Shown: positions 36,594-45,990 of the stretch, piece by piece | Layout: each line of letters starts with the position of its first letter | Numbering within the stretch: the first letter of the stretch is position 1 | Source: Corynebacterium ciconiae DSM 44920 | Lineage (GTDB): Bacteria; Actinomycetota; Actinomycetes; Mycobacteriales; Mycobacteriaceae | Assembly: GCF_030440575.1 (NCBI RefSeq) | Contig: NZ_CP047189.1 | Span: 2,232,001-2,296,000 of the forward strand | Reading direction: 5' to 3' | DNA: 64,000 bases | The notes under the pieces: model-generated | Seen by the model: the letters and a program-made list of their open reading frames with translations, nothing else | Databases searched by the model: none | What the model was told of the DNA's origin: nothing | Translations under genes and position numbers: made by a program

Positions 36594-37523
36594 CTAGAGC
36601 AGGCCGGCACGCTCCACGATGGCGCGAATCGCCTCGCGGGAAGGCGTATCCGTAATCTGCGGCAGCGGCGGCGACATGAGATTAGAGGAGAACACCCCCA
36701 TCAGCTCCAGTGCGGTCTTAAACGCGCCCACTCCCGCGGCCGGGCCTACCTTGCCCACCGGCTGGAACACGATCTCGAACAAGTCGGCCAGCCGGTTCTG
36801 CTGCTCGATCACCGTGGCAAAATCACCCGCCTCAAAGGCCTGCCACATGCACACATAGCCGGCCGGGTCCACATTGCCCAAGCCCGGCACGCACCCATCG
36901 GCGCCCGCGGCGAAGGCCCCATCCACCACCGCCTCGTGGCCGGTGAGCAGCACCAAAGGATGGCCCGCGGCCTCGTTGAAGTGCACGAGACGACGGAAGG
37001 AGACATCATCGCCGGAGGAATCCTTCACCCCTGCGAGAACGCCCTCCTCGCCCAACTGCACCAACAACTCCGGCGATAGCTTCGAGTGCACGCACACCGG
37101 GATGTCATAGGCGATCACCGGCAGCTCCGTGGCTTGGGCCACCAGCCGGAAATGCTGGGCGATCTCCTCTGGGCCGGTGATGGCGTAGAAGGGGGCGGTG
37201 GCCACCACGCCGTCCACGCCGCAGGCCTCCGCCTGGCGCACATGCTCGATCACGCGCTTGGTTTGGGTATCGATGCAGCCGGCATAGACCGGCACCCGGC
37301 CAGCCACGTGCTCGACAGTGGTGCGCAGCAGGTGGGTGCGCTCGGCATCGGTGAGAAAAGCCACCTCGCCGGAGGAGCCGAGGGCGAAAATGGCGTCCAC
37401 GCCGGCGTCGATGAGACGATCGATCAGTCGCCTCAGCGCCGGGATATCCATCTCCCCATCGGCGCTCAGCGGGGTCAACAACGGCGGAATGATGCCGCGC
37501 GAGATGCGCGAAGAAGCAGTCAT
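36594..37523 (-). CDS. nanA: Probable N-acetylneuraminate lyase (DapA/NanA family)
   Basis: A 309-residue class I Schiff-base lyase starting at ATG 37523, with AAAGG six bases upstream; a TTG at 37547 is less likely. Family motifs: PPLLTPLSADGEMD, FALGSSGEVAFLT (the GxxGE phosphate/carboxylate loop), the Tyr in IAYDIPV, and the Schiff-base Lys in LAGVKDSSGD. Sequence alone cannot separate the lyase from dihydrodipicolinate synthase. It is the last gene after the sialic-acid-type ABC importer and faces nanR-nanK-nanE-nagA, which argues for cleavage of N-acetylneuraminate to ManNAc and pyruvate. Confidence 0.65.
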   Translation of the reverse strand: MTASSRISRGIIPPLLTPLSADGEMDIPALRRLIDRLIDAGVDAIFALGSSGEVAFLTDAERTHLLRTTVEHVAGRVPVYAGCIDTQTKRVIEHVRQAEACGVDGVVATAPFYAITGPEEIAQHFRLVAQATELPVIAYDIPVCVHSKLSPELLVQLGEEGVLAGVKDSSGDDVSFRRLVHFNEAAGHPLVLLTGHEAVVDGAFAAGADGCVPGLGNVDPAGYVCMWQAFEAGDFATVIEQQNRLADLFEIVFQPVGKVGPAAGVGAFKTALELMGVFSSNLMSPPLPQITDTPSREAIRAIVERAGLL

Positions 37524-37552
37524 GATTGCCTTTCTACAAGCTGTCAACGTGT

Positions 37553-38362
37553 TTACAGCAGCGAGGGGGTTGCGGCGAGCAGGGTGCGGGTGTAGTCCTG
37601 CTGCGGGTGGGCGAAGAGATCATCCGTGGGCTGCTCCTCGATGAGCTCGCCCTTGTACATCACGCACATCCGATCCGAGACATAACGGACCGTATTAATA
37701 TCGTGCGAGATAAACACCAGGCCAAGGCCCAGTTCCGTGCGAAGATCAGTGAGCAGATTGAGTACCTGGGCGCGCACCGAGACGTCCAAGGCAGAGGTGG
37801 GCTCGTCGGCGATAATGAGATCCGGCTCCAAAGCGAGCGCCCGGGCGATAGCCACGCGCTGGCGCTGGCCACCAGAAATCTGGCGCGGCAGCACCTCCAA
37901 GGCGGATTGGGGCAGCCCCACCAAATCGAGCAGCTTCTTCACCCGCTTCAGGCGGGCCGCCTCGGAATCGATCTTGTGCACACGCAAAGGATCAAGCAGT
38001 TGATCGCGCACACTCATGCGCGGGTTCAACGCCGTGGCAGGATCCTGAAACACTACCGAGACCGATCGGCCCAGCTCCTTGCGCATCCGGGAAGAATTCT
38101 TCAGCGGCTGGCCCTTAAACAGCACGTCCCCGGAGGTGGGCTGCTGCAGACCGACCATCACTCGCGCCAAGGTGGACTTGCCGCAACCGGACTCGCCCAC
38201 AATGCCCACGACCTCGCCGCGGCGGATCGATAGGTTCACATCCTTATTGGCGTGCACCTTATCGGGGCGAAAGAGCTTGCCCGTGCGGGTCTTATGAATC
38301 ACATTGACCTGCTTGAGCTGGATCAACGGCGGCGTGGCCGCAGCTGTGTCTGTGTTAGCCAT
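37553..38362 (-). CDS. siaI: Peptide-type ABC importer ATPase, probably SiaI
   Basis: A 269-residue DppF-like ATPase: Walker A GESGCGKST, signature ISGGQRQRVAIARAL, Walker B LIIADEPTSALD, and H-loop FISHDINTVRYVSD. The C-terminal tail HPQQDYTRTLLAA is typical of oligopeptide importer ATPases. It starts 7 bases after the fused permease-ATPase gene. With that gene's ATPase domain it makes the two-ATPase motor. In C. glutamicum the siaEFGI operon of this layout imports sialic acid; assignment here is by layout and neighbours. Confidence 0.7.
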   Translation of the reverse strand: MANTDTAAATPPLIQLKQVNVIHKTRTGKLFRPDKVHANKDVNLSIRRGEVVGIVGESGCGKSTLARVMVGLQQPTSGDVLFKGQPLKNSSRMRKELGRSVSVVFQDPATALNPRMSVRDQLLDPLRVHKIDSEAARLKRVKKLLDLVGLPQSALEVLPRQISGGQRQRVAIARALALEPDLIIADEPTSALDVSVRAQVLNLLTDLRTELGLGLVFISHDINTVRYVSDRMCVMYKGELIEEQPTDDLFAHPQQDYTRTLLAATPSLL

Positions 38363-38369
38363 AGTGATT

Positions 38370-40355
38370 CTAGGCTCCCTTCAAGCTGTTCAGCAGCTGG
38401 TCCGTGGCGGCGTAGGAGTGGCTCGGCGAGCCATCCACGGGGCGCAGCAAGGGCTTTTCATTCAGGCCGATCTCCGGATAGGAGGAACGCGGGGCAAAAC
38501 GATCGCCCTGCACAAACTCGCGCGGGCTGGGCACCGTTCCCGGCACTTGGTAGAGCCGATCCGCCCCCGACTCGATCGACAGCACCGAGCCCAGCAAACC
38601 ACGGGTGTACTCGTGCCGAGGATCGGCGAGCAGCTCGCGGGTATTGGCCTGCTCCACCACCTGGCCGGCGTACATCACCGTGATCTTATGGGCCAGCTTG
38701 GCCACCAAGGCCAGATCGTGGCTGACGAAGATCATGGAGAATCCGAGCTTGTCCCGCAGATCATTCAGCAAATCCACCACCTGGTGCTGCACGGTGACAT
38801 CCAGGGCCGTGGTCGGCTCATCGGCGATGAGCAGACGCGGATTACGGGTGAGCGCCATAGCGATGAGCACGCGCTGGCGCTGGCCGCCGGACAGCTCGTG
38901 CGGATAGGACTTGAGGGTGCGCACAGGATCCAAGCCCACCAGCTCCAGCAGCTCCTCCGCCGAGCGGGTGCCGCCCCGCCGAATCAGCTGGTGCAGCTGG
39001 GACTTAATCAGCATCGAAGGATTAAGGGAGCTGAGCGCATCCTGGTAGATCATGGCCATGTCGTGCCCGCGCAGCGCATTGTGCTCCTCGGGCGAGAGCT
39101 TAAGCAGGTTGGTGCCATCGAAGAGGATCTCGCCGCTGATGCGGGCCGTGGGTGGCAGCAGGCCCATGATCGCCATAGAGGCGATGGACTTGCCGCAGCC
39201 GGACTCGCCCACCAGACCCATGGTTTGGCCTGGGGAGACGGTGAAGCTGATGTTGTCCACAATGTTCACATCGCCATGGGCGGCAGGGAACGCGATGGAC
39301 AGATCCTTCACCTCCAGCAGCGGCTGCTTATCCAAGGTGTAGTCCAGGCGGCGGTTCTCCTTGGTTTCCGCCTCGCGGAGCGTAGCCAAGGAGCTCTGCA
39401 GAGAGGCGCGGGCCTCCGCGGCGGAGACTACACCAAGGGTGTCGCGGCTTTCCACCGTCTCGCCTTCGTCCTCGGCGGCCGCGGTGGGCTTGATCCGCGG
39501 CGAGGCCATGGCATCGGTGAGCCCCTCGGAGAGGATATTGAGCGCCAGCACGGTGAGCAGAATCATCAACCCTGGGAAGAAAGTGGGCCACCAAGCGCCA
39601 TTGAGCAGCACCTGCTTGCCATCAGCCAAAATATTGCCCCAGGAGGGCTCCGGCGGGTTCACCCCGGCATTGATGAAGGACAGCGAGGCCTCGAAGACGA
39701 TGGCATCAGCCACCAGCACCGTGGCGAACACGGCGATTGGGGCGATGGTGTTGCGGGCCACGTGCTTGAACAGGATATGCGGCACCCCGGAGCCCATGAC
39801 TTTCGCGGCGGACACATAGTCCTCGCCGAACTCGGCCAGCACATTGGCGCGCACCACGCGGGAGAGCTGCGGAACGTAGAGGAAACCGATGGCGAAGACG
39901 AGCACGGGAATGGAGTTGCCGAACACAGCCACAAACACCGCGGCCAGCGCGATACCGGGGAAGGACATGATGATGTCCAGGATGCGCATGAGCACCTCGG
40001 AGACCACCTTGCCGGCGGTGGCGGCGATGGAGCCGAGCACCGCGGCCACGGCCAGGGCTGCGGCGGTGGCGCAGAGGCCGATGATCAGCGAGGACTGGGC
40101 GCCGTAGGCCACGCGGGAGAAGATATCGCGGCCGATGGCATCGGTGCCGAACCAGTGCTCGCCGCTCGGCGGCTCGATGGGCGCGCCCGTGGTGGCCAGC
40201 CGATCGTAGGGGGCGATCACGGGGGCGAAGATGGCCATGAGCGCCACCAGCAGCAAAAACACCAGCGCGATCTTGGAGATCACAGGCAGGGCTGCGAGGC
40301 CTTGGAAGCGTGCCCCGGCGGTGGATTCGAGTTGAGCAGTCAGTTTTTTACGCAT
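38370..40355 (-). CDS. siaG: Fused permease-ATPase of a peptide-type ABC importer, probably SiaG
   Basis: A 661-residue fusion. Residues 1-300 form a DppC-like permease with five or six helices; the EAA-type loop AKVMGSGVPHILFKHVARN is visible. A linker of about 50 charged residues leads to a DppD-like ATPase with Walker A GESGCGKS, signature LSGGQRQRVLIAMAL, Walker B LLIADEPTTALD and the tail DPRHEYTRGLLGS. Permease and ATPase are usually separate genes. C. glutamicum SiaG is a fusion of the same kind as I recall it. The ATG overlaps the stop of the other permease by one base (ATG/TAA). Confidence 0.75.
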   Translation of the reverse strand: MRKKLTAQLESTAGARFQGLAALPVISKIALVFLLLVALMAIFAPVIAPYDRLATTGAPIEPPSGEHWFGTDAIGRDIFSRVAYGAQSSLIIGLCATAAALAVAAVLGSIAATAGKVVSEVLMRILDIIMSFPGIALAAVFVAVFGNSIPVLVFAIGFLYVPQLSRVVRANVLAEFGEDYVSAAKVMGSGVPHILFKHVARNTIAPIAVFATVLVADAIVFEASLSFINAGVNPPEPSWGNILADGKQVLLNGAWWPTFFPGLMILLTVLALNILSEGLTDAMASPRIKPTAAAEDEGETVESRDTLGVVSAAEARASLQSSLATLREAETKENRRLDYTLDKQPLLEVKDLSIAFPAAHGDVNIVDNISFTVSPGQTMGLVGESGCGKSIASMAIMGLLPPTARISGEILFDGTNLLKLSPEEHNALRGHDMAMIYQDALSSLNPSMLIKSQLHQLIRRGGTRSAEELLELVGLDPVRTLKSYPHELSGGQRQRVLIAMALTRNPRLLIADEPTTALDVTVQHQVVDLLNDLRDKLGFSMIFVSHDLALVAKLAHKITVMYAGQVVEQANTRELLADPRHEYTRGLLGSVLSIESGADRLYQVPGTVPSPREFVQGDRFAPRSSYPEIGLNEKPLLRPVDGSPSHSYAATDQLLNSLKGA

Positions 40356-41320
40356 TAGATGCTCCTGATGCGCGGATTAACGAGAACGTAGAGCATGTCC
40401 ACGATGATGTTGATGATGATGAAGGCGATGGCCACGGTGAGGGTCACGCCTTGCACGAGGAACACATCATTGCGGGTCACGCCGTCGAGGATGAGCTGGC
40501 CCATAGCCTGGATATTGAAGATGATCTCGATGATCACCGCGCCACCCATGAGATAGCCCACGCGCAGACCCAGCACGGTGATGGGGGTGATCAGCGCGTT
40601 GCGCAGCACGTTGCGGGAGATCACCTCGTGCTTCGGGATACCGGAGCCGATGGCGGTGCGCACATAGTCCTTGTCCAGCTCCTCCACCATGGCGGTGCGC
40701 ACCACGCGGGTGAGCGAGCCGGCCACCGGCAAGGCCAGGGCCACAGCCGGCAGGAACATGTTATTTACATAGGTGGCAGGATCCTCGCTGAAGGGCACCC
40801 AAGAGGTAATGAGCGCGGGGAAGATACCGGCGCCGCCGGGGATGGTGCCCAGCCACTGGATGAGCAGAATCGCCAGCCAGAAAGACGGGGTGGCCAAGGC
40901 GGCGATGGAGAACACACGGATCAGCTGATCCGGCCAGCGGTCGCGGTAGAGCGCGGCCAGCACGCCGAATACGAGGGAGAGGACGGCGGCGATGATCAGC
41001 CCCAAGAAGGTCAGCTGCAGGGTGATGGGAAAGGCCTTGGCAATCACATCCACCACGGGAGTATTGCCGGTGGTGGTGCCCAAATCGCCCTGCAGCATAT
41101 TCACCACAAAGTGGCCGTAGCGCACCAGCAGTGGATCATTGAGTCCGTGGGCGTCGCGGTAGTTCTCCAGCGCCTCTGCCGAGGCGGCCTCGCCCAGCGC
41201 GAGGCGGGCGGGGTCGGCGGGGCTAAAGGACATGATGAAGAACACCAAAAACGTCACGCCGAGGACCATGATGGGCAGCGCCACCAGGCGCCGGCCTATC
41301 AATCGGAGCAGGTTAGACAT
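40355..41320 (-). CDS. siaF: Peptide-type ABC importer permease, probably SiaF
   Basis: A 321-residue DppB-like permease with six helices. The N-terminal helix GRRLVALPIMVLGVTFLVFF is typical, as are DPARLALGEAASAEALENYR and the coupling loop RTAIGSGIPKHEVISRNVLRNA. It pairs with the permease half of the downstream fusion protein. The substrate-binding gene lies 192 bases upstream on the same strand, in the usual order. Confidence 0.75.
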   Translation of the reverse strand: MSNLLRLIGRRLVALPIMVLGVTFLVFFIMSFSPADPARLALGEAASAEALENYRDAHGLNDPLLVRYGHFVVNMLQGDLGTTTGNTPVVDVIAKAFPITLQLTFLGLIIAAVLSLVFGVLAALYRDRWPDQLIRVFSIAALATPSFWLAILLIQWLGTIPGGAGIFPALITSWVPFSEDPATYVNNMFLPAVALALPVAGSLTRVVRTAMVEELDKDYVRTAIGSGIPKHEVISRNVLRNALITPITVLGLRVGYLMGGAVIIEIIFNIQAMGQLILDGVTRNDVFLVQGVTLTVAIAFIIINIIVDMLYVLVNPRIRSI

Positions 41321-41512
41321 AGATTCTTCTCATTTCGTGCATGCACACGGCCGCCGTCGAACAGGCGAGAAACAGCGCGGGGTCTCCCACGGCGGCCAAT
41401 AAGGTGATGCGGCGGTGATGATTGCAGCCGCGGCGGATGCCTGCCCGGCCCGGCGCGGCGCTGGTGGGTGACGCGCCGGATGCGCGGCTCGGGCGGGGCG
41501 AGGCGGCGGGGG

Positions 41513-43135
41513 TTACTTGGTGGTGCCCACGTCCACGAAGCTCAGGCCGGTCAGCGAGATCGGCTGGAAGTCCACCAGGGTGGTGGCGTCGTAGGCGGTG
41601 GGGGCCTTGCGGTGGAAGAGCGGGTAGAGCGGGACGTTGTCCGAGAGAACGTCGAAAAGCTCGTTCCAGGTGTTTTGCTGTTCGGTGGAGTCGGTGGCGC
41701 GCAGGCCCTTATCCAAAAGCTGCTGCACCTGGTCATAGGACTCGCTGCCCTTCCAGTGCATGCGGGAATCGGTCCAGGTGTCGCCGGCGTACCACCAGCG
41801 CATGAGCAGGTCGGGGTCATTGCCGAAGACGCTGGGGTCGCCGGGGGCGATCACCACATCGTAGGCACCGGGCTTGCCGTCGATGGTGTTGTAGACATCG
41901 GAAGACTTCTTTTCGATGAACTCCACCTCGATGCCCAGCCCAGAGAGGGACTGCTCGATCAGCGGGGTGCACTTTTTCACCCAGTCGTGGTCCGTGCACA
42001 GCATGCGCAGCTTGCTCAGGCCGGTCTCCTTGAACAGGCTCTTGGCCTTGTCCGGCTCATAGGTGTAGACGGTGGAGGCCTCGTGATAGTTCGGGTGCTC
42101 CTTCTGCAGGAAGGAGGTGGCCGGGGTGGCCTGGTCCAGCATCGCGGTGGAGATGATCTTGTCCATGTCGATGCCGTAGAGGAAGGCCTGGCGGTTTTTC
42201 ACCTCGGCGAAGGGGTTGTCCTTGGAGTTGTTGAACATGGCAAAGAGCAACCCGAAGCCTTGTACCGAGTCCACGGTGGACATGGCCTTGAGCTGATCCA
42301 CCGAGAGATAGGGCACCGAGTCGATGGCCTGGACCTCGCCGGACTGCATGGCGTTCGTGCGGGTGGAGGCATCGGGGATGATCTGCCAGGTCATGGTGGC
42401 GGCGCGGGCCGGCTTGGGGCCGGTGTAGTCCTCGAAGCGCTCGAATTGCACCTTCTTGGAGGTGCCGCCGTTGTCGGTCATGCGGTAGGCGCCGGTGCCG
42501 GTGGGGTTGGCATCGAATCCATCGGGATCGGATTCCACGATCTTCTTAGGCACAATCTTGACCACCGAGAGGCGATCGGCGAACACGCCGGTCTCGTGCT
42601 TGGTGGTGATGGTGACGGTGTTGTCATCCTTCTTTTCCACCTTCTCTATGAAGGGGATGAACGAGGCGTAGAGGGACTTATTGGCCTCATCCATCACCCG
42701 CTCATAGGAGAAGACAACATCCTCGGCGGTCACCGGGGTGCCATCGTGGAAGACGGCGCCGTCGCGCAGCTGGATCTCGGAGGTGGTGCCGTCGAGGGTG
42801 GGCATCTCCTTGGCAAGCGCCGCATAGGATTCGCCGGTAACGGGGTCCATCTCCGTGAGGCCTTCGAGGGTGTGCCAGTTGGCGGCCAAGGTGAGCGCGG
42901 AGGTGGTGGTCATGGGGTCATAGCCATTGGTGCCCAGCTCATAGGAGATGGCGGCGTTGATGGCGCCGTCGGCTTTGGCGTCTTCTGCCGTGGCGGCATC
43001 CTGCTGGATTCCGCCGCCGCCATTACCCGATCCGCAGGCGGCCAAGGTGGCGCTCAACCCTGCGGCGGCGCCGAGGGCGCCGGTAATGCGGAAAAAGTCG
43101 CGGCGGCTGAAGGGGCGGTGCATTGAGTCAGTCAT
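41513..43135 (-). CDS. siaE: ABC importer substrate-binding lipoprotein, probably SiaE
   Basis: A 540-residue DppA/OppA (SBP_bac_5) protein. The N-terminus carries a twin-arginine motif SRRDFFR and a lipobox LAAC near residue 34, so it is probably exported folded by Tat and lipidated. The body shows LTLAANWHTLEGLTEMDP and LRDGAVFHDGTPVTAEDVVFSYER, diagnostic for the family. AAGGA lies about ten bases before ATG 43135. By position it feeds the SiaFGI-like importer. The C. glutamicum SiaE of this family binds sialic acid rather than peptides; the ligand is inferred here. Confidence 0.72.
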   Translation of the reverse strand: MTDSMHRPFSRRDFFRITGALGAAAGLSATLAACGSGNGGGGIQQDAATAEDAKADGAINAAISYELGTNGYDPMTTTSALTLAANWHTLEGLTEMDPVTGESYAALAKEMPTLDGTTSEIQLRDGAVFHDGTPVTAEDVVFSYERVMDEANKSLYASFIPFIEKVEKKDDNTVTITTKHETGVFADRLSVVKIVPKKIVESDPDGFDANPTGTGAYRMTDNGGTSKKVQFERFEDYTGPKPARAATMTWQIIPDASTRTNAMQSGEVQAIDSVPYLSVDQLKAMSTVDSVQGFGLLFAMFNNSKDNPFAEVKNRQAFLYGIDMDKIISTAMLDQATPATSFLQKEHPNYHEASTVYTYEPDKAKSLFKETGLSKLRMLCTDHDWVKKCTPLIEQSLSGLGIEVEFIEKKSSDVYNTIDGKPGAYDVVIAPGDPSVFGNDPDLLMRWWYAGDTWTDSRMHWKGSESYDQVQQLLDKGLRATDSTEQQNTWNELFDVLSDNVPLYPLFHRKAPTAYDATTLVDFQPISLTGLSFVDVGTTK

Positions 43136-43607
43136 GGTGGCTGCTTCCTTATGTTCCTACAAGGTCCCAGCGACTCCACGCCGCGCATGCTGCGGCGTAG
43201 GCGGGGACGGGCCTGATGCGGGTATGAAATTGTTCTCAGGTCAGGCGGCGCACCAGCCGGCAGAAGCTACGGGGGCGTACCCTAGCTAGTGATGCTCGGT
43301 CTCATGACACTCGGTGGCTGCGCTGTGATCGGCCTCGGTGCGCACATATAAAGAGGCCTAGCTCACTGCCTATCCCAATAGTACGTCAGACATCTGATGA
43401 GGTAAAGGGATTCTGTTAAACTTGCACCTAAAGACAACTGTATAAGGCCACTTCCCCACCGTGACGCCCTTATGGCATTCATCACCCACTCCCACTGAGG
43501 TGCCCACCGCGGTGGCAGCACACCAGGGACGCGACGTCGAACACGCATCACTGCCACCTGTTTTTCCTAGTGGCCTTCTCCCACCACCCAAGAAAGCTGG
43601 AAGTGTC
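43136..43607. promoter_or_regulatory. Divergent control region of the sialic acid cluster
   Basis: A 472-base non-coding region between siaE (left) and the GntR regulator (right) that must hold both promoters. TATAAG at 43441-43446 is a plausible -10 box for the right-hand genes. A perfect 12-bp palindrome CCACCGCGGTGG lies at 43504-43515, between that box and the regulator start, and is a candidate operator. AT-rich sequence at 43340-43440 may carry the siaE promoter. No gene is visible. Confidence 0.45.
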
Positions 43608-44330
43608 ATGCCCGTCCGCAAGAACTCCCACGGCATTAGCCCCACTGCCACCGCGATCGAGGACTACATCCGGGCGAACAAGCTCGCCCCCGGAGACGTG
43701 CTACCCTCCGAAGCCGCCCTATGTGAGCTGCTCAATGTGTCTCGCTCCTCCGTGCGCGAAGCGATGCGCACCCTCTCCACCCTGGACGTGGTGGAGGTGC
43801 GCCACGGCTATGGCACCTATGTGGGGCAGATGTCCTTGGCGCCGCTGGTCAACGGCATGGTGCTGCGCATGAGCCTCAACGAGAAGGTGGCGCTCGAGCA
43901 GCTCAAGCACGTGGTGGATACCCGCATCGCCTTCGATCTCGCCGCCGCCGAGGACCTCATGGCCCACTATCGCGCCACCTCCACCGCCACCCTGCGCGAG
44001 CACGTGGCTAACATGCGCGCCGCTTGGGACAAGGGGCAGTCCTTTGCCGAGCACGATCGCGCCTTTCACCAGGAGCTCATCGACCAGCAAACCAACCCGC
44101 TACTCCGCGAGCTCACCATGGCCATGTGGGAAATCCACACCCGCGCCATCCCCATCATCGGCGTGACCACCCCGAAGGATATGGAAGACACCATCGATGC
44201 CCACGAGCTGATGATCGACGCCCTCGAGGCCGGCGATGTGAACGCCTACAAGGAGGTGGTCGAGCAACACTACCGGCCTTTACGCCGCGTGATCTCCGAG
44301 CAGCTCGCAGCCGAGGAGAATCAGCGGTGA
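43608..44330 (+). CDS. nanR: GntR/FadR-family regulator, probably NanR
   Basis: A 240-residue transcription factor starting at ATG 43608 (MPVRKNSHGI). The N-terminal winged helix-turn-helix shows ATAIEDYIRANKLAPGDVLPSE and VSRSSVREAMRTL, then RHGYGTYVG. The C-terminal helical FCD domain has the metal/ligand His and Asp positions (DTRIAFDLAAA, HDRAFHQELI, HELMIDALEAGD, EQHY). It starts the operon nanR-nanK-nanE-nagA and is divergent from the importer. It probably represses both until a pathway intermediate binds, as NanR does in C. glutamicum. Confidence 0.75.
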   Translation: MPVRKNSHGISPTATAIEDYIRANKLAPGDVLPSEAALCELLNVSRSSVREAMRTLSTLDVVEVRHGYGTYVGQMSLAPLVNGMVLRMSLNEKVALEQLKHVVDTRIAFDLAAAEDLMAHYRATSTATLREHVANMRAAWDKGQSFAEHDRAFHQELIDQQTNPLLRELTMAMWEIHTRAIPIIGVTTPKDMEDTIDAHELMIDALEAGDVNAYKEVVEQHYRPLRRVISEQLAAEENQR

Positions 44331-45220
44331 GCAGCCATGTCATCGGCATCGATCTCGGCGGCACCAAAATCGCCGCTGGGCTTATTGCCACCGACCGCCC
44401 CACCGAGGTAATTCAACAGGTACGCACCGCCACCCCCGCCGCCAGCCAGATCATCCCCACGATCGCCGAGCTCATCGCGCCGCTTATCGACACCTCCCCG
44501 CAGCCCATTCACGCGCTCGGCATCGGCGCCCCCGGGGTGATCGACCCCGCCCGCGGCACGGTGGTCTCCGCCGGGCCCACCATGCCCGGCTGGGCGGGCA
44601 CTCCCCTGCGCGAGCAGTTGCACGCCGCCACCGGGCTGGAGGTGCACGTAGCCAATGATGTTCGCGCCCTCGGCCTCGGTGAATCCCGCTATGGCGCCGG
44701 CGCCCGCTATGGACGCACCCTCTTTCTCAGCCTCGGCACCGGGGTGGGCGGGGCGCTGGTGATCGACGGCCAGCTAGCCTCCTCGCCTCACTTCACCGCA
44801 GGCGAGCTACGCCGGGTGATTGGCCGCGGCTTCGATGGCACCGCCACCCCGATCGAGGAGTTCGCCTCCGGCACCGGCCTCGCCGCCACCTATCACCGCG
44901 CGGCCGGCCACAGCGGGCCAGCTACGCGCAGCTGGCGCGAGATCATGGCCGACTATGAGCAGGACGATCTCGCACAGCGCGTGCTCAAACGCTGCATGCT
45001 CAACCTAGGCGAGGCCATCGCCGGGCTCGCCAGCGCCATCGATATTGACGCCATCGTCCTCGGCGGCGGAGTGGGATCCCTCGGCGATGTGGTGCTCTGC
45101 CCCTTCAAACGGGCCTTTCGCACCTATGCCCTGCAGCCGCTCGACACCATCGATATCCTGCCCGCCCAGCTGGGCCAGGCAGCGCCCATCATTGGTGCCG
45201 CCGCCCTCGTGCCCGCCTAA
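44327..45220 (+). CDS. nanK: ROK-family sugar kinase, probable N-acetylmannosamine kinase
   Basis: A 297-residue kinase. GTG 44327 overlaps the nanR stop (GTGA) and has GAGGAG upstream; the open frame extends back inside nanR without meaning. ATP motif GIDLGGTKIAAG at the N-terminus, substrate/catalytic region ANDVRALGLGESRYGAG, and SLGTGVGGALVIDG are typical ROK features. The cysteine zinc motif CxCGxxGCxE of many ROK proteins is missing, as it is from E. coli NanK. With nanE next door the likely reaction is phosphorylation of ManNAc. Confidence 0.8.
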   Translation: MSSHVIGIDLGGTKIAAGLIATDRPTEVIQQVRTATPAASQIIPTIAELIAPLIDTSPQPIHALGIGAPGVIDPARGTVVSAGPTMPGWAGTPLREQLHAATGLEVHVANDVRALGLGESRYGAGARYGRTLFLSLGTGVGGALVIDGQLASSPHFTAGELRRVIGRGFDGTATPIEEFASGTGLAATYHRAAGHSGPATRSWREIMADYEQDDLAQRVLKRCMLNLGEAIAGLASAIDIDAIVLGGGVGSLGDVVLCPFKRAFRTYALQPLDTIDILPAQLGQAAPIIGAAALVPA

Positions 45221-45279
45221 ACGCAGCACACCCCTTACGCCACCGGAATCGTCTTCTGCCAAAGGAGAGTTAGCCTTAC

Positions 45280-45990
45280 ATGTCTGTATCCCTCACCGAG
45301 TTCGCCGCCCAGGTGCGCGGCAGCCTCATCGTCTCCGCCCAAGCACCCGATGGCCATCCGCTGCGCGATACCCACACCATCGCCCGGCTCGCCGCGGCGG
45401 CCGAGCACGGCGGCTCCACCGCGATCCGCTGCGGCGGCTACGGCGGGCTAACCGATATCCGCGCTGTGGTAGCCGCCGTATCCGTGCCCGTGATCGGGTT
45501 GACCAAAGAAGGAGACACCGGGGTCTACATCACCCCCACGGTCGCATCCGCGGTGGCCGTGGCCGAAGCCGGCGCACAGGTGGTAGCCATCGACGCCACC
45601 CAGCGCCCCCGCCCCGATGGCTCCAGCTTTGCCGAGCAGGTCCGCGCCGTGCACGACGCCGGCGCACTCGCCATGGCAGACATCGCCACCACCTCCGAGG
45701 CCGTCGCCGCCGTCGAAGCCGGCGCCGATATCGTCTCCACCACCTTGGCCGGCTACACCGAACACCGCGCCGCCACCACCGGCCCAGACCTCGACCTCGT
45801 GCGCGAGGTGCGCGCTGCCATCGGCGATGAGGTCTTCCTCATCGGCGAGGGCCGCTACCACAGCCCCGAGGCCGTGCGTGCCGGGCTGGACGCCGGTGCC
45901 GATGCCATTATCGTGGGCACCGCCATCACTGATACCGCATGGGTAACTGCCCGCTTCGTCGAGGCCGCTAAGGAGAGCGCACATGACTGA
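45280..45990 (+). CDS. nanE: N-acetylmannosamine-6-phosphate 2-epimerase
   Basis: A 236-residue TIM barrel of the NanE family. Signatures: GSLIVSAQAPDGHPLRD, HGGSTAIRCGGYGG, PVIGLTKEG, ITPT, VVAIDATQRPRP, MADIATTSEA and GEGRYHSPE. It converts ManNAc-6-P to GlcNAc-6-P, the step before NagA. AGGAGAG precedes the ATG and the last 8 bases overlap nagA. Confidence 0.93.
   Translation: MSVSLTEFAAQVRGSLIVSAQAPDGHPLRDTHTIARLAAAAEHGGSTAIRCGGYGGLTDIRAVVAAVSVPVIGLTKEGDTGVYITPTVASAVAVAEAGAQVVAIDATQRPRPDGSSFAEQVRAVHDAGALAMADIATTSEAVAAVEAGADIVSTTLAGYTEHRAATTGPDLDLVREVRAAIGDEVFLIGEGRYHSPEAVRAGLDAGADAIIVGTAITDTAWVTARFVEAAKESAHD

Noticed and set aside
36594..37547. Reading the lyase as dihydrodipicolinate synthase (dapA)
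   Set aside because: The fold allows it, but the neighbours are sialic acid genes and lysine-pathway genes are absent. The alternative is kept open in the feature entry.
38304..40358. A 684-codon open frame on the plus strand opposite the fused permease-ATPase gene
   Set aside because: It mirrors the high-GC codon pattern of the real gene, has no family motifs and lacks a ribosome-binding site. Similar antisense frames opposite cstA (19231-20838), siaE (41468-43126) and the FN3-like gene (57635-58876) were rejected for the same reason.
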